Shown: piece after piece, positions 7,365 to 16,131 of the stretch
Numbering within the stretch: position 1 is the first letter of the stretch
How the letters are laid out: each line of letters begins with the position of its first letter
Assembly: GCA_023390815.1 (NCBI GenBank)
Contig: JAEWCC010000022.1
Location: 1-35,456 of the forward strand
DNA: 35,456 nucleotides
From: Bacillota bacterium
GTDB lineage: Bacteria > Bacillota > Clostridia > Christensenellales > SZUA-584
Direction: 5' to 3'
Made by a program: the position numbers and the translations under genes
Notes under the pieces: model-generated
Told to the model about the DNA's origin: nothing
Seen by the model: the letters and a program-made list of their open reading frames with translations, nothing else
Database searches by the model: none

Positions 7365-8746
7365 ATCCTCTCCCTGTAAACCCTGATGCAGTCGTCCTCG
7401 ATGCCGAACAGATCGAACCCCTGACGCCTCGCTTCGAGCATATATCCCGCGATCTCATACGATATCTGCTGACCGCGCAGCAGCACCGCCTCGCCCGGCG
7501 GATACACTCCCGCCGCCACGGCGGAAATCAGCCCCGCGCTGCGTTCGATCCGCACTTTTTCTATATTACCCCAAAACCACGAACTTTGCGAATACTTTGT
7601 GAACGGGGGGAGGCTGTAGGGCGAAAAATAGACGGTTTTGCCGCGCACGCGCGGCGTTTGCGCTATCGCGCGTCGAAAGCTGTCGAGCTGAGAAGCCGTA
7701 TCCCCCACGCTCAGCAACAGCAGCATGTTTTTCATATCCGCAGTTTCCACGTGGATGCCCAGCTCCGCGAGCGCCTCCTTCATCGATAACCCTGTATGGC
7801 CTGTCCCGCTCACATCCACGATCACCTTGAGCGGGTCCCGCTCGACGCCCGGCATCTTCACGCACGCGCAGCCCTGTATGGCGGATACGCCTTCGGCCAG
7901 CCTGTCCGCCAGCCGGACCACGCGCTCCAGTTCCTCTTCGCCTTTGTCGCGCATGTACGCGTACGCATAGTCCATGGACCCCAGCAGCAGGTATGATGGG
8001 CTGGTGGTCTGCACCAGCGAAACGGCCTGCCGCACGAGAGCCGGATCGATCAGCGATTCGCGCCCCACGAGTACGCAGGCGCACTGGTTCATCGCGGGCA
8101 GCGTTTTGTGCGCGCTCTCGGTCCAGATGTCTGCGCCCGCCGCCGCGGGATAGACCGGCATCAGCGGGGAATACGCGAAATGAGCCGCGTGCGCCGCATC
8201 CACCAACAGCGGCACGCACGCACGATGCGCCGCCGCCGCGATCGCGGCAATATCACAACAGAGCCCGAAATAGTTGGGATAAGTAACGAACACCGCCGCC
8301 GCGTCCCGATGCGCGCGCAGCGCATTGCGTACGTCGTCCGCGTGCACCACGGCAGGATAGTCGCACGGCGCAGCGTCCAGAAACACCGGCGTGATGGCAA
8401 ACAGCGATATCGCGTTTGCGATACTGATGTGTACACCGCGCGGGAATATCACCTTTTTACCGCGCATCAATGAAAGCATCGCGAGGTTGCCAGCGGTGGA
8501 GCCGTTCGTCGTAAAGTGAGCCGCCTGCGCGCCGACATATTGCGCGTGCAGCGCTTCCGACTGCGCGATCGCGCCCGCGGGGCACAGCAGGTTGTCCGCG
8601 CCCGGCAGCTCGGTGATGTCGCACCGCAGCAGCTCGCCGCCGAAGAAGCCCGTGTCGCCCTTATGGCCCGGCATGCAAAGCCTTACCTTTGCGCCGCCGC
8701 CCACCGCGTGCAGCGCGTCCATGATGGGGGTCTGCCGCTCGCCCAA
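7361..8746 (-). CDS. Orn/Lys/Arg decarboxylase-family PLP enzyme (YaaO/SpeA-like)
   Basis: This is a fold-type I PLP enzyme, probably an amino-acid decarboxylase for arginine, lysine or ornithine. The N-terminal MPGHKGD motif and the PLP-binding SAHKTLPAM motif (Schiff-base Lys) are both present, with the D-A-A-H-x-A-H-F Asp region before it. It has 461 residues, matching the short Bacillus-type family rather than the 700-residue enterobacterial forms, so the wing domain is missing. The start is TTG 8746, because GTGAGGAG precedes it by two bases and the in-frame ATG eight codons later has no site of its own. It opens the tmk operon exactly as yaaO does in Bacillus subtilis. Confidence 0.9.
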   Translation of the reverse strand: MGERQTPIMDALHAVGGGAKVRLCMPGHKGDTGFFGGELLRCDITELPGADNLLCPAGAIAQSEALHAQYVGAQAAHFTTNGSTAGNLAMLSLMRGKKVIFPRGVHISIANAISLFAITPVFLDAAPCDYPAVVHADDVRNALRAHRDAAAVFVTYPNYFGLCCDIAAIAAAAHRACVPLLVDAAHAAHFAYSPLMPVYPAAAGADIWTESAHKTLPAMNQCACVLVGRESLIDPALVRQAVSLVQTTSPSYLLLGSMDYAYAYMRDKGEEELERVVRLADRLAEGVSAIQGCACVKMPGVERDPLKVIVDVSGTGHTGLSMKEALAELGIHVETADMKNMLLLLSVGDTASQLDSFRRAIAQTPRVRGKTVYFSPYSLPPFTKYSQSSWFWGNIEKVRIERSAGLISAVAAGVYPPGEAVLLRGQQISYEIAGYMLEARRQGFDLFGIEDDCIRVYRERI

Positions 8747-8750
8747 TACT

Positions 8751-8831
8751 CCTCACCCCTCTTTTTATGTTTGCCCTTTTCCTTTTATCGCAATTATGAG
8801 ATAATAGCGCATATAGCCAAAGGAGGCCGCG
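8751..8831. promoter_or_regulatory. Divergent promoter region, decarboxylase operon / membrane protein
   Basis: This short AT-rich region separates two divergent genes. Leftward, TTGGCT and CATAAT are 16 bases apart. Rightward, TTTTCC and GATAAT are 17 bases apart. Both are plausible but imperfect, and the two promoters would overlap. AGGAGG just before 8832 is a strong ribosome binding site for the rightward gene. Confidence 0.4.
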
Positions 8832-9626
8832 ATGAAAAAGACCGAGCGCGAGAACATGCTGCTGTTCTCCAAGGAGCGCGTGGCGGGCATGCACCGTTAC
8901 CGCCTGTATTTCACGCCCGTGTCCTCGCTCAAGGACGATACGCCGCGTATTTTCCGGCTGCTTGTCTGGCTGCCCTTTGCGTTCGACCGGTTTGAGCTGG
9001 GCCGCATCTATACGCTGCAGTACAGCGGCATCTACATCCTGAATTTTGATCCCAAGGAGACCTTCAGCCTTCAGGAAGAGGATTATACACGCCTGATGCA
9101 CATCCGCGACGTCAAGTTCATGGACAAGCGCACTTCCGCGGCGCTGCGCGCTACAGAGCAGCCTGCGTCCAAAGACCAGTACTATTCATTCGAGGAAACG
9201 CGCGCCATCGTCAACTATCGCCCCGACTTTTTAACGCAGGTCGCGATATCCGGGTTCTCCTCGGTACTCATTGCAGCCGCGCTGCTGGTGCCCCTCGGCC
9301 TTTATATCTGGATGGTCTATCTGCTCGCCAAAGGGCAAAGCGCCATTTATGGCTTCTCGCCAGACTCACTTGTGCTGCCGCTGATGGGCCTCGGCGCGCT
9401 GCCCGCTACGGTGTTTTGCATGTCGCTGCTGTTCTCTCTCGCCGAGCTCGCGCTGCTGCGCATCGAGTTCACGCGCTGGCATATCCTGAAAAAATATACG
9501 CTCGCCTGGAGCGGTATCCGCAGAAGCATATTCTTTGAGAAGAGCGACATCCGCTACTACAAGAAGTTCGGCATCATCGCGGGCTGTACACTTGCCGTAT
9601 TTATCCTCATCTGCGTCATCATCTGA
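8832..9626 (+). CDS. Uncharacterised membrane protein, three transmembrane segments
   Basis: I do not recognise the family. The first 135 residues are soluble and mixed, with conserved-looking aromatic stretches (RYRLYF, RIYTLQYSGIYILNFD). Three hydrophobic segments follow at about residues 138-163, 178-203 and 246-264, separated by a basic loop (LKKYTLAWSGIRRSIFF). The last segment ends the protein, so the C-terminus is at or in the membrane. The ribosome binding site AGGAGG lies six bases before ATG. It is monocistronic, followed by two hairpins before the ABC operon, and may or may not be related to it. Confidence 0.75.
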   Translation: MKKTERENMLLFSKERVAGMHRYRLYFTPVSSLKDDTPRIFRLLVWLPFAFDRFELGRIYTLQYSGIYILNFDPKETFSLQEEDYTRLMHIRDVKFMDKRTSAALRATEQPASKDQYYSFEETRAIVNYRPDFLTQVAISGFSSVLIAAALLVPLGLYIWMVYLLAKGQSAIYGFSPDSLVLPLMGLGALPATVFCMSLLFSLAELALLRIEFTRWHILKKYTLAWSGIRRSIFFEKSDIRYYKKFGIIAGCTLAVFILICVII

Positions 9627-9867
9627 CTTCCGCAACAAACCGGTTCCGCATCACACGCCGCATCCGCGGCGTTTTAGTTTCGAGTGACACACCAATATAC
9701 GTTACTCGTTACTGATATACAATACAGCGTCATTATAAGGCATGCGCCATTTCCGCGCAACCACGAGGGAATGGCGCGCGTTTTTCAGCATCGTAACATG
9801 CCATATGTGCCGCCCAAACCACATAAGCTGTATGGAACCCCTTGTTCGTACGTCGTTCCTCGTTTGG
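9627..9867. other. Intergenic region with two terminator hairpins, no gene
   Basis: Between the membrane protein and the ABC operon promoter I see no convincing gene. It holds a short GC hairpin at 9655-9672 followed by TTTTAG, and a stronger terminator at 9744-9785. A frame beginning at ATG 9742 runs through this region into the ABC ATPase, but it crosses both the terminator and the promoter and resembles no ABC N-terminus. Confidence 0.6.
9744..9785 (+). terminator. Rho-independent terminator before the ABC operon
   Basis: GCGCCATTTCC (9744-9754) pairs with GGGAATGGCGC (9767-9777), counting one T-G pair, across a 12-base loop. GCGTTTTT follows. It would insulate the ABC operon from upstream transcription. 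Confidence 0.7.
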
Positions 9868-9896
9868 TTGACCTTTTCCAGTTTCTCGTCTATACT
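9868..9896 (+). promoter_or_regulatory. Promoter of the ABC-2 exporter operon
   Basis: TTGACC (9868-9873) and TATACT (9891-9896) are separated by exactly 17 bases. Transcription would begin near 9903, leaving a leader of about 28 bases before GTG 9931. This fixes the ATPase start downstream of 9742. Confidence 0.75.
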
Positions 9897-9930
9897 GAAG
9901 GTAATAATTGCGGCAAGGACGGGAAAACGC

Positions 9931-10620
9931 GTGGTCGTTGCGAAGGACATCACAAAAAGCTACGGCAAGACCCTATACCTTAAAGGCGTGAGCCTGCACG
10001 TCAAACGCGGCACCGCGCTTGCCGTTGCGGGTGAAAACGGCGCGGGCAAGACGACGCTATTAAAGATCCTCGCGACCGCGTCCCGGCCCGACAGCGGCGA
10101 GCTCTCCATCGGCGGCGTCAACGCGCTGAGCGAGCCCGCGCGTGCGCGGGAAATGATCGGCTATGTGCCGCAGGGCATCGCGCTGATGCAGGAGCTTTCG
10201 GTGCGCGACAACCTGCGCTACTGGATGAAAAAGCAGGACGACGCGCTCTATGAATGGGCGCTGAATTTGATCGATCTCAAGGATGTAGAAAAAAGACGGG
10301 TCTCCCGGCTGTCGGGTGGCATGCAGCGCAGGCTCAACATCGGCGCTTCGCTCGTGCTGCGCCCCTCGCTGCTGATACTTGACGAGCCGCTCGCGGGCGT
10401 CGACATCGCGAACCGCCGTCGTATCATCGAGGCACTGATTGAGATGAAGCGCGCGGGCACGACCATGATATTTACGAGCCATTACCTGGAGGAGATGCAG
10501 CTGCTCGCCGACGAACTCATCGCGCTGCGCGGCGGCGCGGTCACCTATTACGGCGGCATGGAGTTTTCCGACGGGCGGATCACGAGCCTTTCGGACGCAA
10601 TACGGCATTATACTGCCTAA
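9931..10620 (+). CDS. ABC transporter ATP-binding protein
   Basis: This is the nucleotide-binding subunit of an ABC-2 type exporter, and it powers the permeases encoded downstream. It shows Walker A GENGAGKTT (about residue 33), the Q-loop in YVPQG, the signature LSGGMQRRL, Walker B LLILDEPLAGVD and the H-loop in FTSHYLEEM. The core of about 229 residues is slightly short but complete. GTG 9931 is chosen because it follows the promoter and an AAGGA (9915-9919) with an 11-base gap, and because homologues start close to VVxAxxITKxYG. It is followed 14 bases later by the membrane-anchored protein gene. Confidence 0.92.
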   Translation: MVVAKDITKSYGKTLYLKGVSLHVKRGTALAVAGENGAGKTTLLKILATASRPDSGELSIGGVNALSEPARAREMIGYVPQGIALMQELSVRDNLRYWMKKQDDALYEWALNLIDLKDVEKRRVSRLSGGMQRRLNIGASLVLRPSLLILDEPLAGVDIANRRRIIEALIEMKRAGTTMIFTSHYLEEMQLLADELIALRGGAVTYYGGMEFSDGRITSLSDAIRHYTA

Positions 10621-10634
10621 AGCGAGGTATTACG

Positions 10635-12095
10635 ATGGATCAGGATTACGGCATCCCGGTATCCCCACAACCCGCTTACCCGTACTATGGCCCCCCGGTT
10701 TATACGCGCCCGCCCCGCCGCCGCCGCACGCTCGCGATTTCCCTGATCGCGCTGCTGATGGCAGCAATCATTCTGGTGTCGGTCGTGCTCGCGCTGAACG
10801 GCGCATACCGGCTGCACGGCAATGCAGGCGTCGTGGCTGCCTACGATTATTTCTGCGCTTACATGCAGCAAACCAACTCGCTGACAGGCGGAACGCCGAG
10901 CCCCGCAATCACCAAACGGCTTGGTTCGGAGCCCTTCGAGATGGAATGCGCGCTCAGTGTTACGTCCGACCAATTTGAGGACAGCGGTTTGCCGCTGACG
11001 AGCATCCCCATCGGCATCGATGCCAAATACGACATGAACGACCTTGGCGTCAAAATGAGCGTAATGGGCTTTCAGGCGCTGAGCGCGTATGTAATTGAAG
11101 ACGAGTTCGTCGTCAACATCGCGGGAAAAGCGGGCAGCACGCAGATCGGTCTGCCCGTGGAAGCCGACCTGAGTCAGCCGATGGCTCTCCCCGAGCGGCT
11201 GTTCGCATTCCTTCCCTTCCTCTCCGGCGATCATAACGAGCTGTACTTCAAGGTGCTTGAGGCGTTTGCGCAGTCTGTTCCCGACGAATATACCCGCACC
11301 TATACGCTGGACATATACAGCCCTGCTGCGGGCCGGGATGTAAAGACCGAGGTGGTGGAAACGCAGCTCGATTCCGCGGCTATCACGGAAGTCGTCCGGA
11401 ACTTAGCCGACCGGCTGCAGGACGACGAAGCGCTCTGCGAAGAGGTTCAGGCGATAGCCGACGAGGTCACAAGCTGCTTCAGCCTCGATCCGGTTGATGT
11501 CGTCGCGGAGCTGGACCGGCTGGAAAAGCTGGACGAAAGCGCCGTAAAGGGAGTTGAATTCTCGTGGGAGGTATACCGGCGCGAAGGGCGCTGCACCGGC
11601 ATATCGGTTTCGGCAACGCAGCCCGATACGGGTACGACCACGATGCTTTCCGAGTTTTATCAGAATGTGTTTTATACCTCCAACAAGGTCGACTCGCCCT
11701 TTAGCACAGCCGAAACGTATTCGAAGGCCACGCATAACGGCAGTCATACGGACATTGAAGCGCAGAGCGTAACTGAATTCGAGTACATGAAGCAAACGAT
11801 ACGAGAAACCGGCAGCATGGACAGCGCGCAGATCGGCCCGGATGAATATACCTACGATCTTAACTTCACGATGGATACGCAGGCGGAATTCACTGAAGAC
11901 GTCTCCGAGGATACCCGGCAAACCATGGATTTTACAGGCGATATTACATTCCGTTTCGGCAAAGACTTAAAGACGCTGAGGGAAAGCTCCGGCTGGGACG
12001 ATATCTACAAAAAGGAATGGGGTACGCTCGAAGATACGCTGGGTGGCCTCAATACGCTGGGCGAGATGCTGGGCAGTACGCTGGACCTCACATAA
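10635..12095 (+). CDS. Membrane-anchored extracytoplasmic protein in an ABC operon
   Basis: This is a 486-residue protein with a short Pro/Tyr-rich cytoplasmic N-terminus, an Arg-rich stop (RPPRRRRT), one transmembrane helix at about residues 32-55, and a large extracytoplasmic region of about 430 residues rich in acidic and Thr/Ser residues. I recognise no enzyme motif. The repeated alternation of short beta-prone strands suggests a beta-rich fold, possibly related to the large lipid-binding-like ectodomains found beside Bacillota ABC-2 exporters (inference). It lies between the ATPase and the two permeases in one transcript with GCGAGG before its ATG, so it probably works with the exporter, for instance as a substrate-binding or assembly partner. 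Confidence 0.8.
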   Translation: MDQDYGIPVSPQPAYPYYGPPVYTRPPRRRRTLAISLIALLMAAIILVSVVLALNGAYRLHGNAGVVAAYDYFCAYMQQTNSLTGGTPSPAITKRLGSEPFEMECALSVTSDQFEDSGLPLTSIPIGIDAKYDMNDLGVKMSVMGFQALSAYVIEDEFVVNIAGKAGSTQIGLPVEADLSQPMALPERLFAFLPFLSGDHNELYFKVLEAFAQSVPDEYTRTYTLDIYSPAAGRDVKTEVVETQLDSAAITEVVRNLADRLQDDEALCEEVQAIADEVTSCFSLDPVDVVAELDRLEKLDESAVKGVEFSWEVYRREGRCTGISVSATQPDTGTTTMLSEFYQNVFYTSNKVDSPFSTAETYSKATHNGSHTDIEAQSVTEFEYMKQTIRETGSMDSAQIGPDEYTYDLNFTMDTQAEFTEDVSEDTRQTMDFTGDITFRFGKDLKTLRESSGWDDIYKKEWGTLEDTLGGLNTLGEMLGSTLDLT

Positions 12096-12108
12096 CGGGC
12101 GGGAACGA

Positions 12109-13323
12109 ATGAAGAAGCTGTTCACGGTGGATTTAAGAAGGTTGCTGCAAAACAAAACGGCCATCGCGATATCGGTGCTCGCGCCGTTGATTCTGGTGCT
12201 GCTCGTGTCGCTGACCGTCGCGCCATATTTCTTTTCCAACGTACGCACGGAAAACTTCTTCGTCGCGGTTTTAAACGAGGACGACGACCCCATGACGGAG
12301 TCAATTTTGCAGGGGCTCATCGAAAGCAAGTCGCTCGGCGGCCTCATACGCGTGGCGTTTGTTTCGAGCGAGGAAACGGGTCTTGCGGCACTCAAGGACG
12401 GGGCGGCGGCGTACATCCATATCCCGGCGGGCATGCAGGATACGTTGGTGACCGGTGGCAGTGCACAGATCACCTATGTGGGCAACGCGGACATGCCCCT
12501 TGAAGACGCGCTGCTCTTCGAGACGCTTTCCTCGGGCGTAGAGCTCGTGAGCTACGCGCAGCACGCTGCCAACATGATCTATTACGACAGCCGGGACTAT
12601 GGTGTCGATCAACAAACTGCCTCCCAGGTCTATTCCTCCACCGCCAGAACGTTTTTTCTGAGCGTGCTCGCGCGCGCTTCACTCTATGAGGATACGGACT
12701 TAACTTCGCCGCTCGGCAGCGCGATGCCGATTGAATACTACGCAGTGAGTTTCCTCGTGCTGTTCGTAGCGTTGGGCGCTTTGCCCGTTGCGCGTATCAC
12801 CGCGGACGACCACGAAACGGGCCTTATCCACCGGCAGCTGCTTTCGGGCAGCGCGCCGCGCGTCTGCTTCGTTTCGCGCTGGCTTGCGGGTACGGTTTTT
12901 TCGTTCATCCAGTTCGCCGTGCTGGCCGCGGCGCTCGGCATCATCGCGGGCGCGGGTTCTTTATTCTCCGGCAATCTGCTTGTGCTGATGCTGTCCGGTT
13001 TGCTGCTTTGTGCGTTTTTAAGCCTCGGCATGCTGCTCGTCGGGCTGTTTTCGCGCAGCGCGCCGCTTGCGGTGCGCGTGGCGTTCATGAGTGTGCTGGC
13101 GCTATCGCTGCTGGGCGGGCTGCTCGTGCCGTCGGCGTTTCTGCCGCAGGCCATTCGTGACATCTGCTACTATTCCCCGTTCGCCGCGGCACTGCGCCTC
13201 GGCATCGCGGGGCTATTCGAGCGGCAGGCGCAGGGCATCGGGCTCTTCGCGCTCGTACTGCTAGCCTATATCGCGGCGCTGCTGCCGATTTCACTCAAAC
13301 GTTTCCAAAGGAGGGCGCATTGA
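12109..13323 (+). CDS. ABC-2 type transporter permease (first)
   Basis: This is a 404-residue permease of the ABC-2 (YhgE/ABC2_membrane_3-like) architecture. It has an N-terminal transmembrane helix at about residues 15-37, a large extracytoplasmic domain to about residue 210, then five or six helices ending in the short basic tail KRFQRRAH. ATG 12109 is chosen because GGGCGGGAACGA precedes it and the first helix follows at the usual distance; the frame upstream to 12043 overlaps the previous gene. The stop overlaps the next permease start as TTGA, showing coupling. With the second permease it would form a heterodimeric channel driven by the upstream ATPase. The substrate is unknown. Confidence 0.9.
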   Translation: MKKLFTVDLRRLLQNKTAIAISVLAPLILVLLVSLTVAPYFFSNVRTENFFVAVLNEDDDPMTESILQGLIESKSLGGLIRVAFVSSEETGLAALKDGAAAYIHIPAGMQDTLVTGGSAQITYVGNADMPLEDALLFETLSSGVELVSYAQHAANMIYYDSRDYGVDQQTASQVYSSTARTFFLSVLARASLYEDTDLTSPLGSAMPIEYYAVSFLVLFVALGALPVARITADDHETGLIHRQLLSGSAPRVCFVSRWLAGTVFSFIQFAVLAAALGIIAGAGSLFSGNLLVLMLSGLLLCAFLSLGMLLVGLFSRSAPLAVRVAFMSVLALSLLGGLLVPSAFLPQAIRDICYYSPFAAALRLGIAGLFERQAQGIGLFALVLLAYIAALLPISLKRFQRRAH

Positions 13324-14438
13324 ACCTGTTCGCCGTCACGATTAAATACCGCATCAAGACGCTTTTCACGACGCCGCACGGGCTCGTGCTTATTATCCTT
13401 GCGCTGCTGCTCGCCGTCAGCCCGTTCATAGGGCTCATCATCCCGGACGCGCCGGTGCCCATCGGCTGGATCGACGAGGACGGCACGGAATATTCGCGCT
13501 TGCTGCTTGAAAACGTGGAGGCGCTGAACGTCGTGTGGGTGACGCAGGGGGATCGGAACACACTCACCGCCAACCTGCAAAGCGGGCGGCTGGAATGCGT
13601 ATTCGTGATCAAAAAGGGTTTCGAGGCGTCCATCCGCGCGGGCAAATACGCGGACACGCTGCAGATGCTGCGCTCGCCCTATAGTACCGCCGCGGGTGTG
13701 ATCTCCGAAAGCGTGGGCAGCGAGGCGATGCGCCTCTGGCTGACGAGCTACAGCGCGCTCGAAGCACAGAAGCTGGGCGGCGAAGCGCTGTATCGCGAGG
13801 TGTTCGAGGATATCATCGTGGGCACGGAGGAGCCGATCCTCTCGCTTGTGCGGCTCAACGCCGCGGGGAATACCGGGGAGGTCACGCCGCTGCTCGACGC
13901 CGCGTATACGTCGCTGTACCTGCTTGCGGCGCTTGCCTGCTTTTATATGCTTTCCGGCATTGCGCTGATGGACCGGGGCGCGGATTTCGCCGCGAGGCTC
14001 TCCTCGCGCGCGTTTTCCATGGCGCGGTACCGCTTGTCCGCATCCGTGGCGGATACGCTGTGCATGCTGCCCTGCGCGGCAATCCCGCTCGCCGCGTTTG
14101 CGCTCGCGGGTGCAAGGGAACGGATACTGCCGCTCTTCATCATGTTTGCGCTGTATGGTTTCGCCTATGGCGGCGTCGCCGCCGCCCTTTCTGGCATACG
14201 CAACCGAACGGCGCTGATGCTGTGCATCTGCGTCGTCACCGTAGCCAACGTCATGTTCGGCTCGCTGCTCGTCAAACTGCCTGCCTCGGGCGTGTTCAAC
14301 GTGATATCGCGCCAGCTGCCCTCGCGCAGGCTCACGTCTCTGGGCAGCCTGCCGTCAATCACGTGCGTTGCAGGGCTGGCCGCTTGCGCGGCCATCTACA
14401 ACGCGCTGCCGTTTATCTTCCGCCGACGAGAGGCTTAA
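13320..14438 (+). CDS. ABC-2 type transporter permease (second)
   Basis: This 372-residue protein has the same layout as the first permease: an N-terminal helix at about residues 22-43, an extracytoplasmic domain to about residue 195, then about five further helices and a C-terminal RRREA. It starts at TTG 13320, whose TTGA overlaps the previous stop, with AGGAGG nine bases upstream. Two related permeases with one ATPase match the heterodimeric exporter pattern of Bacillota drug, bacteriocin or lipid exporters; none of these can be singled out from sequence. The gene ends three bases before the convergent holin-like gene, with no clear terminator between. Confidence 0.9.
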   Translation: MNLFAVTIKYRIKTLFTTPHGLVLIILALLLAVSPFIGLIIPDAPVPIGWIDEDGTEYSRLLLENVEALNVVWVTQGDRNTLTANLQSGRLECVFVIKKGFEASIRAGKYADTLQMLRSPYSTAAGVISESVGSEAMRLWLTSYSALEAQKLGGEALYREVFEDIIVGTEEPILSLVRLNAAGNTGEVTPLLDAAYTSLYLLAALACFYMLSGIALMDRGADFAARLSSRAFSMARYRLSASVADTLCMLPCAAIPLAAFALAGARERILPLFIMFALYGFAYGGVAAALSGIRNRTALMLCICVVTVANVMFGSLLVKLPASGVFNVISRQLPSRRLTSLGSLPSITCVAGLAACAAIYNALPFIFRRREA

Positions 14439-14441
14439 CCC

Positions 14442-14744
14442 TTATCCCTTTGCTTCGGTATCGCCGCTGCCAGAACCCGTATTGCTGTCCTCTCTGGATT
14501 TGACGATGGTCTGCTTATATAACTGGTTGGCAAACACCGTCACTCCTGCCACCAGCACGCCCTGCAGGATACCCGAAAGCTGCATGCTCGAAAGGAAAAA
14601 GCCGCCGATCATGCCCAGTCCGAGCAATATCCAGGGGATCAGCCAGTCCTTAATGTTCGGTATCTTCTTAATAAACATGCCGATCACATAAAGAACCGGG
14701 ATCAGGATATACGACTCACTCACGATATAACTCATCAGATCCAT
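14442..14744 (-). CDS. Phage-holin-like small membrane protein (Hol44 / holin superfamily V-like)
   Basis: This 100-residue protein has three hydrophobic segments (about residues 11-27, 34-53 and 57-75), a KKIPNIKDWLIP loop and a charged C-terminal tail. The composition and the GxLQGVLVAGVTVFANQ segment resemble the Hol44-type phage holin family. Holins form membrane lesions for lysis, but chromosomal homologues outside phages are common and their role is unclear. ATG 14744 is chosen because GGAGGA lies about seven bases upstream, inside the longer frame that begins at 14762. No lysin, tail or other phage gene is near, so a complete prophage is not supported. Confidence 0.75.
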   Translation of the reverse strand: MDLMSYIVSESYILIPVLYVIGMFIKKIPNIKDWLIPWILLGLGMIGGFFLSSMQLSGILQGVLVAGVTVFANQLYKQTIVKSREDSNTGSGSGDTEAKG

Positions 14745-15300
14745 TCCACTTTCCTCCGACAATGAATTTGGTAATGAATATGCGTCTTCTCACAGACAAT
14801 ATATATATATGACCATGCCGTGCGTTTGGTGAGGCGAGGGATACTTCATCCTTATGAGCACAATCGGCTAAGTTATTCCATACTTCTTCCAGTTATAATT
14901 GTATTTTTGTGAAGGAGATGTTACAATCATTACGGGAATGTGCAAGGGGCCGGAATGAACAGAAACATGGACAATACAACCGAATACTTGCAACGAAGCA
15001 AGAAACCCAATTTTACCGCGAACGCTGTAAAGACAAGCCTCGCGCAATCCATGCATCGCCATATGCGGGCCTGCCCCGTATATGTTCCATCCGCTGCGGG
15101 CGCTGCTCATCAAGCCATACTCCAACAGGGCCGCATTTTTATGACAAATGGGACACAGGACATATGCGTTTGTTCCGATACAAGCGCGGATCCGGGCCTT
15201 TCATTGATCGCAAGCTGCACTCGGCGCATCCGGCACACTTCAACGCAGATGGGTTGCCTGACCTAAGTTCACAGTCAATTTGTGAAAGCGAGATTCCAAT
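14745..15300. other. Gene-poor gap of 556 bases
   Basis: I see no recognisable gene here. Several overlapping frames of 60-130 codons exist (for example 14909-15304 and 14940-15266 on plus, 15125-14868 on minus), but none has a family motif and they contradict one another. A GAAGGAGATG sequence at about 14911 looks like a ribosome binding site and might mark the remains of a small gene. The right end supplies the upstream region of the MBL gene, with only a weak site (GCGAG) before ATG 15301. Confidence 0.5.
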
Positions 15301-16131
15301 ATGAAGATTTACACACTCGTCGAAGGAGACGCGCGAAAGGGTACGGGATTTTTACCGGATGACGGCGTAAGCCTGTATTTTGAATATGGCCGCCACCGTG
15401 TGTTGTTTGATACGGGCGCGAGTGACGCATTCATCTACAACGCGACGCTGCTCGGTATCGACTTATCCAAGGTGGATGCCTGCGTCATATCGCATGCGCA
15501 TGGCCACCATACGGGCGGCCTGCCCCACTTTCTGGAGATCAACAATCACGCCACCGTATATATGAAGAGTGAAACACGCGGCGATTATTATTACCGCAGG
15601 CCGATGCGCATGGAGCAGTGCGGCATTGACCCGGAGCTGTTCCACAAATACGAAGACCGCATCCGCCTCATCGACGACGATACGGATGTGTTTGAGGGGG
15701 TTACCGCGGCAAGCATCCGGAACCACCGTAAGCCTCCGGTGTTCTCTTCGCTGTTTTATGAACGGCAGGGCGACGAGTTCACGCAGGATCACCTCGCGCA
15801 CGAGCTGTACCTCGCGGTGCGCACGGACTCCGGCGCCGTGGTGCTGACCGGCTGTTCGCATAACGGGGTAATCAACATCCTGCAGTGTGCTGAGGATAAA
15901 TACGGTGTAATCTCGGGCGTCATCGGCGGCTTCCATTTGCACGGCGCGCGCGGCAGTCTGAAATACCGGCAGGAGGCATCCAACGAGGTCCGTGCCATCG
16001 CCAAATACTTAGATGACCATCACATCAAAAAAGTTTTCACCGGGTTCTGCACCGGACGTGACGCGATCGAGAAGCTTGAGATGCTCACGCACGCGCAGCG
16101 CGTCTACTCGGGCGACGTGGCGGAGATATGA
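15301..16131 (+). CDS. MBL-fold metallohydrolase with an altered HxHxDH motif
   Basis: This is a metallo-beta-lactamase-fold protein of 276 residues. It resembles the family that includes dihydropteroate-synthase-like and methyl-pterin-associated MBL proteins. Usual features present are FDTGAS (about residue 37), SHAHGHHTGGL (about residue 60), TGCSHNG (about residue 182) and GGFHLHG (about residue 203). The standard motif H-x-H-x-D-H reads H-A-H-G-H-H, so the Asp that normally binds the second metal is a His. This may change metal preference or activity. The start ATG 15301 has a poor ribosome binding site. The stop overlaps the next gene as ATGA. Confidence 0.88.
   Translation: MKIYTLVEGDARKGTGFLPDDGVSLYFEYGRHRVLFDTGASDAFIYNATLLGIDLSKVDACVISHAHGHHTGGLPHFLEINNHATVYMKSETRGDYYYRRPMRMEQCGIDPELFHKYEDRIRLIDDDTDVFEGVTAASIRNHRKPPVFSSLFYERQGDEFTQDHLAHELYLAVRTDSGAVVLTGCSHNGVINILQCAEDKYGVISGVIGGFHLHGARGSLKYRQEASNEVRAIAKYLDDHHIKKVFTGFCTGRDAIEKLEMLTHAQRVYSGDVAEI

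Noticed and set aside
9742..9930. N-terminal extension of the ABC ATPase from ATG 9742
   Set aside because: It crosses a terminator and the operon promoter and shows no ABC-domain sequence, so GTG 9931 was used.
14909..15304. Small frames in the gene-poor gap
   Set aside because: They overlap one another on both strands and none shows a motif; only an isolated GAAGGAG is seen.
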